NCBI GenBank assembly: GCA_006176705.1
Contig: QRFJ01005231.1
Coordinates: 62,001 to 126,000, forward strand
DNA: 64,000 bases
Direction of reading: 5' to 3'
From: Cocos nucifera
Lineage: Eukaryota > Streptophyta > Magnoliopsida > Arecales > Arecaceae
Part shown: in pieces, positions 1-11,092 of the stretch
Numbering within the stretch: the stretch's first letter is position 1
How the letters are laid out: the number at the start of each line of letters is the position of its first letter
The notes under the pieces: generated by a model
What the model was told of the DNA's origin: nothing
Database searches by the model: none
The model's input: only the letters and a program-made list of their open reading frames with translations
Position numbers and translations under genes: made by a program

Positions 1-2238
1 TGGATCAAGTTCGTTCAGATCTGATTAGATCAAGAGGGATATTTCAAAAATTTTCTCTTACATCCAAATCAAATATGAGACTCTTCATATCTGATTTTAT
101 CGATCTAATAAAATAAAATAAAAATAAAATAAATTAAATCTAATTTAATTGTACCTTATTGTGGGTCATCCTATTATCCTTTGATGATCCTAATGGTTGC
201 CAGAGGTTCTGGATGTAGCCACGCAAGCGCCTGGCTTCTATAGATATCCACTCGGGCAAGATCTGAAGATCTTCTTCTTAATCTGTACTCTAAAGATTAG
301 ATCTGGATTTGATCTTGAAGATCTTCAAAATATTTTTTGAAGATCAGGTGTTGTATCTTGCAGCAGTGCTACCTTCTTGCTTTTTTGTCGCCTTTCTCTT
401 GCTTGGATCGCACCAAACTGAAGCCCAAAACCTTTTGGGCATGGAGAGGAGAGAGAGAGAATCTAAAGAAGACATGGAGAAGGAGAGAGAGGGGCTATGT
501 GGTATGGGCAAAGGGTAGAAGCTCTCAATCTTAGGCGCAAACAGGATTTATATAGATCCTGCTGCACCATGTAGTGCCACATCATCTCGGCTAATGATGG
601 CTCTTTGTGCAATCAGATCTAAATTTGATTGATGGAATGATATCATCTAATCCAATTAAATTAGAGTCCCTCATAAACCTCCTTTGGTAGTGCCAAGATT
701 GGTCAAAGAAGAGTCTTTGGCTCCACCCAAGTAGAGAGCATGAAGCAACTGGAGTCCCATATGGGCACATGCCTCCCTAGGCATGCGCCCGCTCCCTTTT
801 CTCTCTTTAACAGGAGGACAAAGCCCCATCTACTCTTCTATGGGTGCATGACACATGGGCAGATATCTAAGTGTCAAAGGTCAATGTTTGACCAAAATCA
901 ATTAACAAGATTTAGCAGGTGACGAAAAATGGTAGGTATTGTCTCAAATTTATCTTATAAATTAAGACAACCCTTTTCTAACTTGGATAAGCTTCAGTCA
1001 AACCAAATAAAGGTTTCTGAGTGAGTCCAAATACATTTGGCTCAGTCGAGATAATTTTTAATGATTGTTGAAGGAGAATTTCAGGCTTAATCGTGTGCTA
1101 GCATGATTTTCTTGAACCTAATTAAATATTATTCAAATCAATTGAATTGGGGTAGTCCAATTGATAATATCCAGATCCAAACCCTTATTTGTGTGATCCA
1201 GTTAGATTCAGTTCCATATGGTAATGAGATGTATCATGATCTCTATCATTGCCATCATCGAAACACCTTCCGATGGATCAAAACTTTTCTGATTCAGACA
1301 ACTAGTATGATCCATCATCCAAATCATTCTAATTGCTCTCAAAATCCACCAGTGCCACCTAGCAGCATATGGTGGCAACTCATCAAAATTGAAAATGAAC
1401 CTTTTGGTGCAGTTACCTATGTGATTAAGTTCCTCTATCTTGAGCCTCGATCGGATTAGGGTTAAGATGATCTCGTCAATCCCTAATTTCCATCATATGA
1501 ATTAATCATTCAATTCAAGTTCGATGTGAAAACTCTAATAGAAACTCTTTCTATCATTTCAATCTATCATGGCCATGGGCTTATGGACTTGATTCTCATG
1601 ATCATCATAGGGCTGCTCCTCATCTATCGAGGTAGATAGATCCCCTATCGGTGCGATCCTATTCCTACAATGAACATGCTATAGCAAACATACACCTCAG
1701 GATTTCAAATGGCTAGGAGATCGAGTTATGGTGTAGTCAAACTATAAAACCCTCAAGGTGAACTACCGATGTACCTTAGGTCAAAGAACCAGATACACCA
1801 CTGTAGCTTCAAGCCAATCATTGATGAGAAGGTAGACTTTCTAATGACTGCTCGAGGTGGTCACGCTCAGTACCCTCATTCTCTAACGAGTACCTACACT
1901 TTCGCTCCGATGTCTCTACACCATAGACTCAAGACTCATCTATCCTAAAGAAGCGATCGTACACCAACCTTTCGAATCAATCATCATCCTCATGATGATC
2001 CTATGGTCGGAAGCATTTTATGAGTTAATAATAAAAATTCATGTCTTAAATTTTCAACTCTTGAAAATATGAACTATCATTACCATTAACTTAAGGGATG
2101 TATCACAGAAACTTTCAAATACACACTATGATAGAAAATAACCCATTTTATTATTTATAGTTAAAATTATAAGTTTGCCCTTAGATGTGTATTACAAGTG
2201 TAAGTCAATTGTGGCTTCTAGGGCACACATATCTAACA
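1..2238 (-). repeat. 3' LTR of element A (truncated by window)
   Basis: Aligns along its length with 8081-10369 in the same orientation. The first base of the LTR (TGTTAGAT on the minus strand) is at 2238, next to a purine-rich tract, which makes this the 3' LTR. Window base 1 aligns with 8102, so about 21 bases are missing. A TATA-like TATATAAA is present on the minus strand near 546-553. A + strand antisense frame at 1103-1459 stays open for 118 codons and recurs in other LTR copies; no function is assigned. Confidence 0.93.
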
Positions 2239-2249
2239 AACTCCTACTT
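2239..2249 (-). other. polypurine tract of element A
   Basis: On the minus strand the bases directly before the 3' LTR read AAGTAGGAGTT, the second-strand priming site position expected in copia elements. B, C and E carry AAGTGGGAGTT or a close variant at the same place. Confidence 0.8.
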
Positions 2250-2252
2250 GAC

Positions 2253-3970
2253 CTAAAGCTAATTGTCTACAAATCTAAGTCCCACCTTCTCAAGGTGGGT
2301 TTTGATCTTCTGCTGGCCCAACGGCTTTATGAGTGGATCTACCGCATTATCTGTGGAGTTGACTCTCTTGACCTCGACATAACCCTTCTCGAGGTAATCG
2401 TGGATGAGCTGGTATCGCCACTCGATGTGCTTGAATTTTTGGTGAGATCTTAGCTACTTAGCAAGGGCTATGGCACCATTGTTGTCGCAGTATAGAGGAA
2501 TGGCATCTGATGGCATCACTTCAACTTCTGTGGCAAATTTCTTATAGCAGAATACCTCCTTTGCAACTTCTGATGCAGCGATGTACTCTACTTCCATGGT
2601 GAAATCTCCTATCACTGTCTACTTGGAGCTCTTCCAATTGATAGCACCACCATTACACACAAACAGACTTTCAAATGTTGACTTTCGATCATCTATATCA
2701 GACATAAAATCCGAGTCTGTATACCCCTGGACTTGGAGTTCTCTATTACCAAAAATCAACAACATATCCTTAGTTTTTCTCAAGTACTTAAGGATACATT
2801 TCACTGAAGTCCAGTATTCTTCACCTAGATTCGACTGATATCTGCTCGTGACACTCACAACAAAGGCTATATCAGGTCATGTACATAACATGGCATACAT
2901 GAGGCTTCCTATTACTGAAGCATAAGGGATCTTGCTCATGCATTCTATCTCCTTAGGTGTGCTAGACACATCTTCTTGGAGAGATGAATGCTATGTCTGA
3001 AGGGTACCAAATTCCTCTTGGAGTTTTCCATGCTAAACCTCTTTAGCACTTCCTCTATGTACATCTTCTATGAAAGTCCTAGCATCCAACTCGGTCTATC
3101 TCTATAGACCTTAATTCCTAGAATGAAGGATGCTTCTCCTAAGTCTTTCATAGAGAATTCTTTTGATAACCATATTTTAACTATGGTCGACATGGGTATA
3201 TCATTCCCAATAAGGAGGATATCATCCACATATAGTACGAGAAAGATAATAGCACTCCTGATCATTTTGAAAACACATGGTTTCTTCTCATTTTTGATAA
3301 AACCAAATAATTTGATCACATCATTAAAACAAGTATTCCAACTCCAAGATGCTTGCTTAAGTCCATATATGGACCTTTGCAGCTTGCATACTTTGTGATC
3401 AGCATCACTGGATGTGAAACCTAGCGACTATTCCATATAGATATCTTCCTCAAGGTATCCATTTAAGAACGTCATTTTCACGTCCATTTGCCATATTTCA
3501 TAATCAAAATAGGCTGCAATAGCAAGCAATGTGCGGATGGACTTTAGCATAGCTACTGATGAGAAGGTATCCTGATAGTCAATGCCTTCGTGCTGACTAT
3601 ACCCTTTTGCCACTAATCTAGCTTTGAATGTCTCCACATTTCCGTCTGCACCAATCTTTCTCTTGTAGATCCATTTACACCCAATAGATACTATACCTTC
3701 TGATGGATCTACCAAGGTCCAGACTTGATTTGAGTGCATCGAGTCAATTTCTGACTTCATTATCTCTAACTATTTTTTAGAGTCCATATTTGATATTGCC
3801 TCATCATAGATTTTTGGATCATCACCATGAACCCCATTACCTATGAGGAACATTTTCTCTACTTTCTCTGAAATAGTACCTAAGTACCTCTCAAGGGGAC
3901 GAAAAATTCTTTCTGATCTACAAGGTGGAGGAGGTAGTGATTGTATAGGCTCAACCTGATTTAGTTCCAT
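2253..3970 (-). pseudogene. reverse transcriptase and RNase H remnant of element A
   Basis: Decayed C-terminal half of the copia polyprotein, which copies element RNA into DNA. Open pieces on the minus strand are 3770-3970 (linker between integrase and RT), 3428-3760 (RT N-terminal part with VWTLVDPSEG, KARLVAKGYSQ and the catalytic aspartate in QMDVKMTFLNG), 3068-3319 (catalytic YVDD, codons at 3221-3232) and 2619-2858 (start of RNase H, TDSDFMSD). The RNase H tail runs to about 2253, where B has its natural stop after ANWL. Frameshifts and stops separate all pieces. Protein similarity to the same region of E and B is obvious by eye, so the family call is firm; the gene cannot encode a working enzyme. 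Confidence 0.9.
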
Positions 3971-5335
3971 GGGGTCCTTAGCTCGTTGCTCTTATGAGAC
4001 TTTCTCCTCAAGCTTGATCTACTTTTCGATGCTGCTATCTTGAATAAATTATTTTTCAAGAACGATGGCATGCCGACTCATAATCACATTGTGGTCTTCT
4101 AGAATGTAGAATAATATCCTAATGACTCTTTAGGATATCCTATAAATTAAGCTCTAAAGGACCTATACTCTAACTTGTCCACTTATTGTCTTTAGACATG
4201 AGCTGAACAACCCCAAATTTTGAGATGACTCAAACTTGGTTTCTTACCATGCCATATCTCATACGATGTAGTAGGAATGGTTTTAGAGAGAACCCTATTC
4301 AGTATATATGTAGTAGTTAACAGACTATATTTCCAAAGAAAATCAGGAAGGTCCGTGAAGCTCATCATGGATCGGACTATATCTAATAGGGTCCAGTTCC
4401 TCCATTTTAAAATCCCATTGATTTGAGGTGCTCCAGATGGAGTCCATTGAGAGATTATGCCATTTTGCTTGAGATAGTCCAAGAATTCTCGACTAAGATA
4501 TTCACCTCCTCGATCTGATTGAAGAACCTTAATGGGTTTTTCAGTTTGCTTCTCTACTTCATATCTGAATTTTTTGAACTTTTTAAAAGCTTCAGACTTG
4601 TGTCTCATAAGATAACTTACCCATATCGAGATAAATTATCAGTAAAGATTATGAAATAGATAAAGTTGCCTCTAGCCGGCATATCAAATGGGCCGCACAC
4701 ATTAGTATATACTAGAGCAAGTAGATTCATGGCCCTTTCCCCATGTCCTACAAAAAGAAGCTTAGTCATTTTGCCATGAGGATATAATTCATAAATTGGA
4801 TATGACTCGAAAGTCAACGGACTCAATAGCCCGATTTTCTCCAATTTGTTAACCCTATCTTCTGCTATATGACCTAGCCTTAGGTGCCATAGATACCTAT
4901 CATTTGGACTATCCCTAGGTTATTATGATCTTATGGCATTCACATTTTGCTTGATATTAAAGATAGATACATCAATATGTAACTGATAGAGATTGTTAAT
5001 GAGAAAACCAATTGCAATTTTATTTCTTTCATAAAGAATATTACAATGGTCCTTAAGAAAACTAATTACATAGCTTTCTTATGCTAAACATGAAACAAAA
5101 ATCAAATTCCTGCTTGTAGCATGCACATAGTAATAATCCCTAAGTACTAAATCTAAGCTAGATGATAGTCGAAAAGGATAGGTTTCCACGATTGCAACAG
5201 CAACCCTTGCTCTATTTCTGATGTGTAGGATCATCTCACCATCCCTTAGCCTCCTGCTATTCTCAAGACCCTGCATGGAAGTATATAAATGAGCTCTAGA
5301 ATCAGAGTCAAGTACTCAACTGGATGCAGAAAAAA
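3971..5335 (-). pseudogene. protease and integrase remnant of element A
   Basis: Minus-strand remnant of the aspartic protease and the integrase, which inserts the DNA copy. The protease site, normally DSG, reads LDSDS at about 5298-5312, so the flexible glycine is lost. A pre-integrase HHCC zone lies near 4860-4900. The core is seen in 4617-4844 (TNVCGPF, where the family has TDVCGPF, so the first catalytic Asp is Asn) and 4192-4608 (SDRGGEY keeps the second Asp; ILKWRN replaces the VSEWRN type, so the catalytic Glu is Lys). Each change fits a single transition. The end of the integrase runs into a linker near 3971-4190. Confidence 0.88.
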
Positions 5336-6204
5336 TTATAAGGTTAGATTCAATAACGAGCATACCTCCAGAAGGACCTGTCTCCTTCTTATTTTTAAGG
5401 ATGGCTAGGTATATAGGGTAGTTTCGCTTCCAATGGCCGTTTGTGTTATAATGGAAATACTTTCCTTTCTCAGCTGCCTTTTTCTTTAGCTCTATCTTCT
5501 TCTTCTTTCCACCTTCCATCTTTTGTCTTTTCACAGACTTCTTCTTCTTTCCAAAAGAAGTTTTCTTGGAAGAAGTCCATTCCATAGCAAGTACTGAGCC
5601 TTTAGAACATTTCATAGAAAGCTCAGCAGTAACCAGCATGTTCATAAGTTCGGCCAGAGTACTCTGAAGTTTATGCATGTGATAGTTCATGATGAACTAT
5701 CCATATGCATTAGTCAAGGATTGTAGAATTATGTCATTCTATAGATTTTGATCTAACTTCATTCCTAACTTCTCAAGTTCTTCCAAGTTCTTGATCATCA
5801 TCAGACAATGATCTTTAACTGACCATCCATCATGCATTTTAGCCTTAAAAAGTCATTTACTGACATGATACTTGGCCGCATGACTCTGTTCACCAAACAA
5901 CTCTTATAGGTGAGCCAAAATTTGGTGGGTAGTCTTGATATCTTCATGTTGACGTTGAAGCTCATCAAACATTGAGCCCAACATGTAGTATCTGATCTTG
6001 TTATCTTCATCCATCCATTTATCAAGAGATGCTCTCTGTTCAGCGGACAGATGGGCTGGTAAGGTGGGAGAGATCTTGATCCAATACATGAGTTAACTTC
6101 TCAGAATCCAAAATAATTTTGAAGTTTTGGAGCCAATCCTTGTAATTAGGTTCGGTCAGTCTATAGGTATCCAGGATACGGGCTAGTGGGTTGGATGCAA
6201 ACAT
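5336..6204 (-). pseudogene. gag remnant of element A
   Basis: Minus-strand capsid/nucleocapsid remnant of the copia UBN2 type. A start codon at 6202-6204 opens MFASNPLARILDTYRL, followed by PNYKDWLQNFKIIL and a helical region with DELQRQHEDIKT in a second frame (5904-6089). The lysine-rich C-terminal stretch at 5316-5690 leads to a zinc knuckle near 5418-5464 that reads YFHYNTNGHWKRNY. All three cysteines of the CX2CX4HX4C motif have become tyrosine (TGY to TAY, G-to-A on this strand), while the histidine is kept. At least two frame changes break the reading frame. The start lies 5 nt after a candidate splice acceptor. Confidence 0.88.
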
Positions 6205-8066
6205 TTTTCTATAGAAAGTCAAAGTTTTTAGTTAGATTTTATAATTAAGATTTGACCAATTTATTTAGAAGTTTGATTTTTAAATAAATTAGCTTTCACT
6301 ATTTTCTCAGAACCCTACACTCCCTCTATAGAGATGTGAAATCTCCATGATTAATGATTTCTAGTGGGTGGTGCAGTTCCAATAACTGACTCATCACCTC
6401 ACCTAATAGTTATTGGTGATGGATTAGCCAACGAGTGAACAACTCTTATCCAATGATTCTCTAATCATGGCGCACCCACGCTTGGTCTCTAATTCATGAA
6501 TCTCACCATGCCCGAAATATTGATTCACTCCTTAGTTAAGTCAGACATACCATTTGCACAGATTGAATTTCTAATTGGATCTCTCACCTTATCCAAAATA
6601 TTGAGCCCAACCCATCCTCCAGCCCATAGCATACAATGCCTAATAGACATGGTTGCATCTTTTCAGTACAACTGAACCACTATGACTAGTCGAGAACAAT
6701 CAACCTTAGGAAGGACCTGCACATCTATAATGGTGGAAGACCTTAGACTTGATATTTTCTTAGGAAGATTTAATTTAGGTCTCTTTAAACTTGACTTGAT
6801 ATAGTTATAACCATTATTACTAACCTAGTGGCATGGGTTAGCTCGAATTATTAGCCACCTCAGATCAGGACTGAGCCAACAAATATGGCCAGGTAAGTGA
6901 GACCGATGGAAGGGATATGTCATTAACTCGATAAGAACGCATTCGAATCAAGTAGCTCTCAATTTAAAATGAGTCGGTCGTATCTGCTAAACTTACCTTA
7001 GAGACCAAATTATTGAGTCAGAACCAATCAAGTTAGCCTACAATCCAGACTCTAACCACCAAGCCTAATTAGGTCTTAACTTGATCGATCACTCATTTGA
7101 CTCGATCTTGATCCAGACTTAATCCTATTAGGCTGATCAATTTAGGCACTCTTGATCCCATCAAACTGACTCTTGATTTGGTTAGATCAACCGCTAGACC
7201 TAATTGAGCTATCCAAGTCCGAACCCAATTTTATGAATATGTCTTTGATCTAAAAATTCTTAATTTTAGATCTAATATATTTCATAATCTTAATTCTTAA
7301 TTAAGTTTAGGATTCATAAACAAAACATGTTAATAAAATCCTAGGATTTCAGGATCTAAAGTTTTACAGAAAATAAGTTTTTGATTTCTGATTAAGGATG
7401 AACACGCAGCACTCCTACACATCATAAGAACACCCCATCGAATGGAAGGAGAGGGCCTTTAAACCCTTCTTTATTCTTATGACTAGATGGCCAAGGGGAA
7501 TGCCTTAATCAGAAATATGATGAATCTACAAAACTAGTTAGATCTACATATATATCACATATATAAAATTAATCTAACCTAAAAATATATTTTGTATACA
7601 TCTCATGTATCATATCATGCATGTTTTTAGATCTAAATTATCTCATAAATATTTAAAAAATAAAATTTATATTTGATCATATTAAATTAAATTTATTCTA
7701 GACAACTTTGTAGAACTATTCTACAACTAGTCTAAACATGCATCTATCATATCTCATATGAATAAAATTAAATAAATTTATTTTTTTATTTTTTAGATCT
7801 AATTATAATATTTATAATATTAAAAAATAATAAATAAATAAATCTAAAATTATAATTAATCAAATTAAAATTATGATCATCTTAGACCATACGTAGAACA
7901 ATTCTATTCCTAGTCTAGTCATGCATCTCATACATCTTAGATCTAGATTATTTAATTTTTTTAATTTTTAATTTTAGACCTAATCACATCTAATATGACA
8001 TCTAAAATCATCTAATTATTAGATTAAAATTATATTAAAATTAAATCTAAATAATTATGGAACCTG
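6205..8066 (-). other. untranslated leader of element A
   Basis: About 1.86 kb between primer binding site and gag with no sustained reading frame. It aligns with the leaders of B, C and E, so it is element sequence and not host DNA. AT-rich stretches lie at 7520-8060 next to the primer site. The gag-proximal half carries the candidate intron described separately. Confidence 0.8.
6209..6996 (-). other. candidate leader intron of element A
   Basis: On the minus strand AAG|GTAAGT (intron bases start at 6996) is a consensus splice donor. TTTCTATAG (AG at 6209-6210) is a plausible acceptor, and CTAAC with its branch A at 6232 lies 23 nt upstream of the AG. The interval is 788 nt and ends 5 nt before the gag start. 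B, C and E have the same arrangement with intervals of 789, 781 and 788 nt. No transcript evidence is available, so this is a candidate only. Confidence 0.5.
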
Positions 8067-8078
8067 GCTCTGATACCC
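8067..8078 (-). other. primer binding site of element A
   Basis: Minus strand reads GGGTATCAGAGC, one change from TGGTATCAGAGC, which is complementary to the 3' end of plant initiator Met tRNA and typical of copia elements. It is two bases from the LTR end (TTCA). Confidence 0.88.
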
Positions 8079-8080
8079 GT

Positions 8081-10369
8081 TGAAGGAACAACCCTATTTT
8101 ATGCATCAGGTTCGTTCAGATCTGATTAGATCAAGAGGGATATTTCAAAAATTTTCTCTTAGATATAAATTAGATTTGAGACTCTTCAGATCTAATTTTA
8201 TCAATCTAATAAAATAAAATAAAAATAAATTAAATTAAATCTAATTTAATTATACCTTATTGTGGGTAATCCTATTACCCTATGATGACCCTGATTGTTG
8301 CCTAAGGTTCTGGATGTAGCCATACAAGCACCTGGCCTCTACCGATATCCACTTGGATAGGATCTAGAGATCCTCTCCTTCTCAATCTATACTCTAAAGA
8401 TCATATTTGGATCTGATTTTGTAGATCTTCAAAACATCTTTTGAAGATCGGGTGTTGTCTCTTGCAGCAGTGCTGCCTTCATTTCTTCTTGCTGTCTTTC
8501 TCTTACTTGGATCACACCAAACTGAAGCCCAAAACCTTTTGGGCATGGAGAGAAGAGAGATAATCTAAAGGAGGCATGGAGAAGGAGAGAGAGAGGGGCT
8601 ATGTGGCATGGACAAAGGATAGAAGCTCTTAATCTTAGGCATAAATAGGGTTTATATAGATCCTACTGCGCCATGCAGTGCCACATTATCCCAATCAATC
8701 ATGGCTCTTTGTGTAATCAGATTTAAATTTGATTGGTGGGATGACATCATCTGATCCAATTAGATTAGAGTCCCTCACAAACCTCCTTAGGTGGTGCCAA
8801 GATTGGTCAAAGAAGAGTCTTTGGCGCCATCCAAGTAGAGAGCATGAAGCAACTAGAGTCCCATCCATATGGGACTCCAATCATTATCCTCTTTGGATGC
8901 ACGCCTCCCTAGGCATGCACCCCCTCCCTTTCCTTCTTTTAGCAGGAGGACAAAGCTCCATCTACTCTCCTATGGGTGCATGACACATGGGTAGATGTCT
9001 AAGTGTCAAAGGTTGACATTTGACCAAAGTCAAAGAACAAGATTTAGCAGGTGATGAAAAATGGCAGGTGTTGTCTCAAATTTATCTTATAAATTAAGAC
9101 AATCCTTTTCTAACCTGAACAAGCTTCAGTCAGATCAAGTAAAAGTTTTTGAGTGAGCCTAAATACTCTTGGCTCAGTCGAGACAACTTTTAATGATTAT
9201 TGAAGAAGAATATCAGGCTTAATCATATGCTAGCACGATTTTCTTGAACCTAATTGAATCTTATTCAAATTAATTAAACTAGGTTAGTTCAATTAATGAT
9301 ATCCAGATCCAAATCCTTGTTTGTATGATCTAGTTAGATTTAGTTCTATATGATAATAGAATATGTCATGATCTCTATCATTGCCATCATCGAAACATCT
9401 TTCAATGGATCAGAACTTTTCTAATTTAGACAACTAGTATGATCGATCATCCAAATCATTCTAATTGCTCTCAAAATCCACCAATGACACCTAACAGCAT
9501 ATGGTGGCAATCCATCAAAATTAAAAATGAATATCTTGGTGCAATTACCTATGAGATTAAGTTTGTCTATCTTGAGTCCCAATCAAATTAGGGTTAAGGT
9601 GATCTCGTCAATCCCTAATTTTTGTCATATGAATTAATCATTCGATTCAAGTCCAATGCGAAAACTCTAATAGAAATTCTTTCTATCATTTCACTTTGCC
9701 ATAGCCATGGGCTTATGGACTTGATTCTCATGATCATCATGAGATTGCTCCTCATCTACCAAGGTAGATAGATTTCCTATCGGTGAATCAAATTCCTACA
9801 ATGAACATGCTATAGCCAATATACACCTCAGAATTTTAAATGGCTAGGAGACCAAGTTATGGTGTAGTCAAACTATAATACCCTCAAGGTGAACTATCGA
9901 TGCACCTTAGGTCAAAGAATCAGATATACCACTACAGCTTGGAGCCAGTCATTGACGAGAAGGTAGACTTTCTGATGACTGCTCAAGGTGGTCATGCTCA
10001 GTGCCCTCGTTCTTTAACGAGTACCTGCACTCTCACTTTGGTGTCTCTACACCATAGACTCAAGACTCATCTATCCTAAAGAAGCGACCGTACACCAACC
10101 TTTCCAATCAATCACCATCCTTATGATGATCCTACGGTCAAAAGCATTTTATGTGTTAATAATGAAAATTCATGTCTTAAATTTTCAACTCTTGAAAATA
10201 TTAACTATCATTACCATTAACTTAAGGGATGTATCATAGATACTTTCAAATACACACTCTAATAGAAAATAACCTATTTTATTATTTATAGTCAAAATTA
10301 TAATTTTGCCCTTAGATGTGTATTACAAGTGTTAGCCAATTCTGGCTTCTAGGGCATACATATCTAACA
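8081..10369 (-). repeat. 5' LTR of element A
   Basis: 2289 bp, with TGTTAGAT at its minus-strand start (10369) and TTCA at its end (8081). It aligns in the same orientation with 1-2238 and with the LTRs of B, E, F and J. Right of 10369 the sequence changes abruptly to gypsy integrase. Confidence 0.93.
8651..8658 (-). promoter_or_regulatory. TATA box candidate in 5' LTR of A
   Basis: TATATAAA followed by CCC on the minus strand, about 570 bases before the LTR end. The same motif sits at the same LTR position in B and J and in the 5' LTR of E. In E's 3' LTR it is altered to CGATATAAA. It is the likely start of the element transcript (inference). Confidence 0.6.
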
Positions 10370-11092
10370 ATCAATCCATTTGGTAAAGTAGTCGATTGCA
10401 ACCAGGAGGAACTTTCATTGTCTGGATGCCATTGGAAAGGGGCCAAGTATATCCATTCTCTATTGCGTGAATGGCCAAGGTGCACTTAGTGAAGTAAGCT
10501 TCAAGGTCAGCTGTCTTTGTATGTTTGTATTTCTCTGACAGCAGTCATAACTTTTGACATACTCTATAGAGTCATGGTACAAGGTCGGCCAATAGATCCC
10601 TGTTGAAGTAGTCTTTGTGATAGGGATCTAGCTTCTACATGACTTCTACAAATTCTCTCATGCACTTTCCATAATACAAAGTTAGCCTTTGAAGATCGGA
10701 GACATCTCAAGAGCGATAGAAAATATGATCTTTTATACAACTTGCCTTTATACAGAATATACTGGAAAGCTTGATTCCTGAGTTTTTGAGCTTCTTTCGG
10801 ATCATGAGGAAGAGCTGTATCCTTGAGGTAGGCAACTAGCAGGTTGATCTAGCTCGGCTCGTGCTCAACTTGCATAATAGGCTATGACTCCTCTGAGCTT
10901 GGATACTTTAGAGTTTCAAAAAAAACTTCTTTGGACAGTTCGATTGAGGCTAAAGTGGCCAATTTAGAGAGAAGGTCGACTCTCATATTTTTTGCCCTCG
11001 AAATTCATTGAATGCTAAAATTGTTGAAGGCTGAAGTCAAGTTCTTTACTTTCTCAAGATATTCCATCATGCTATCCTTTCGGACTTCATAG
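10370..11092 (-). pseudogene. gypsy integrase N-terminal part and end of second RNase H (element K)
   Basis: Reading the minus strand from 11092, the tail of the extra RNase H-like domain comes first (EYLEKVKNL, then a segment rich in acidic residues). The integrase start follows: KGKLYKRSYF-like sequence, a zinc-binding zone with HERICRSHVEAR, CCQRNTNIQ, and then RMDILGPFPMASRQ and DYFTKWI. The last is the classic first catalytic-aspartate region of gypsy integrase. The frame changes at least twice and the domain is cut at 10370 by element A, so the second Asp and the Glu are not in view. The family is clear from GPFPMA and YFTKWI. Confidence 0.85.
11088..11092. repeat. target-site duplication of element B (CATAG)
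   Basis: CATAG at 11088-11092 is repeated exactly at 21500-21504, directly outside the two LTR ends of B. This proves that B is one insertion into K. Confidence 0.95.

Larger units (their letters stand above)
1..10369 (-). mobile_element. Ty1/copia LTR retrotransposon A, left edge outside window
   Basis: A full-length but dead copia element read on the minus strand. It has two LTRs (1-2238 and 8081-10369), a polypurine tract beside the left one, a primer binding site beside the right one, and gag, protease, integrase, RT and RNase H remnants between them. By alignment of the two LTRs the window starts about 21 bases inside the left LTR. It sits inside the integrase region of gypsy element K: gypsy sequence resumes at 10370. 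The expected right target duplication would be ATCAA at 10370-10374; the left copy is off-window, so it cannot be tested here. Its LTRs differ from each other more than those of B do, suggesting an earlier insertion. Confidence 0.93.

Noticed and set aside
1103..1459. 118-codon frame as a host protein gene
   Set aside because: It lies inside an LTR, antisense to the element, and recurs in other LTR copies. Kept only as a finding.
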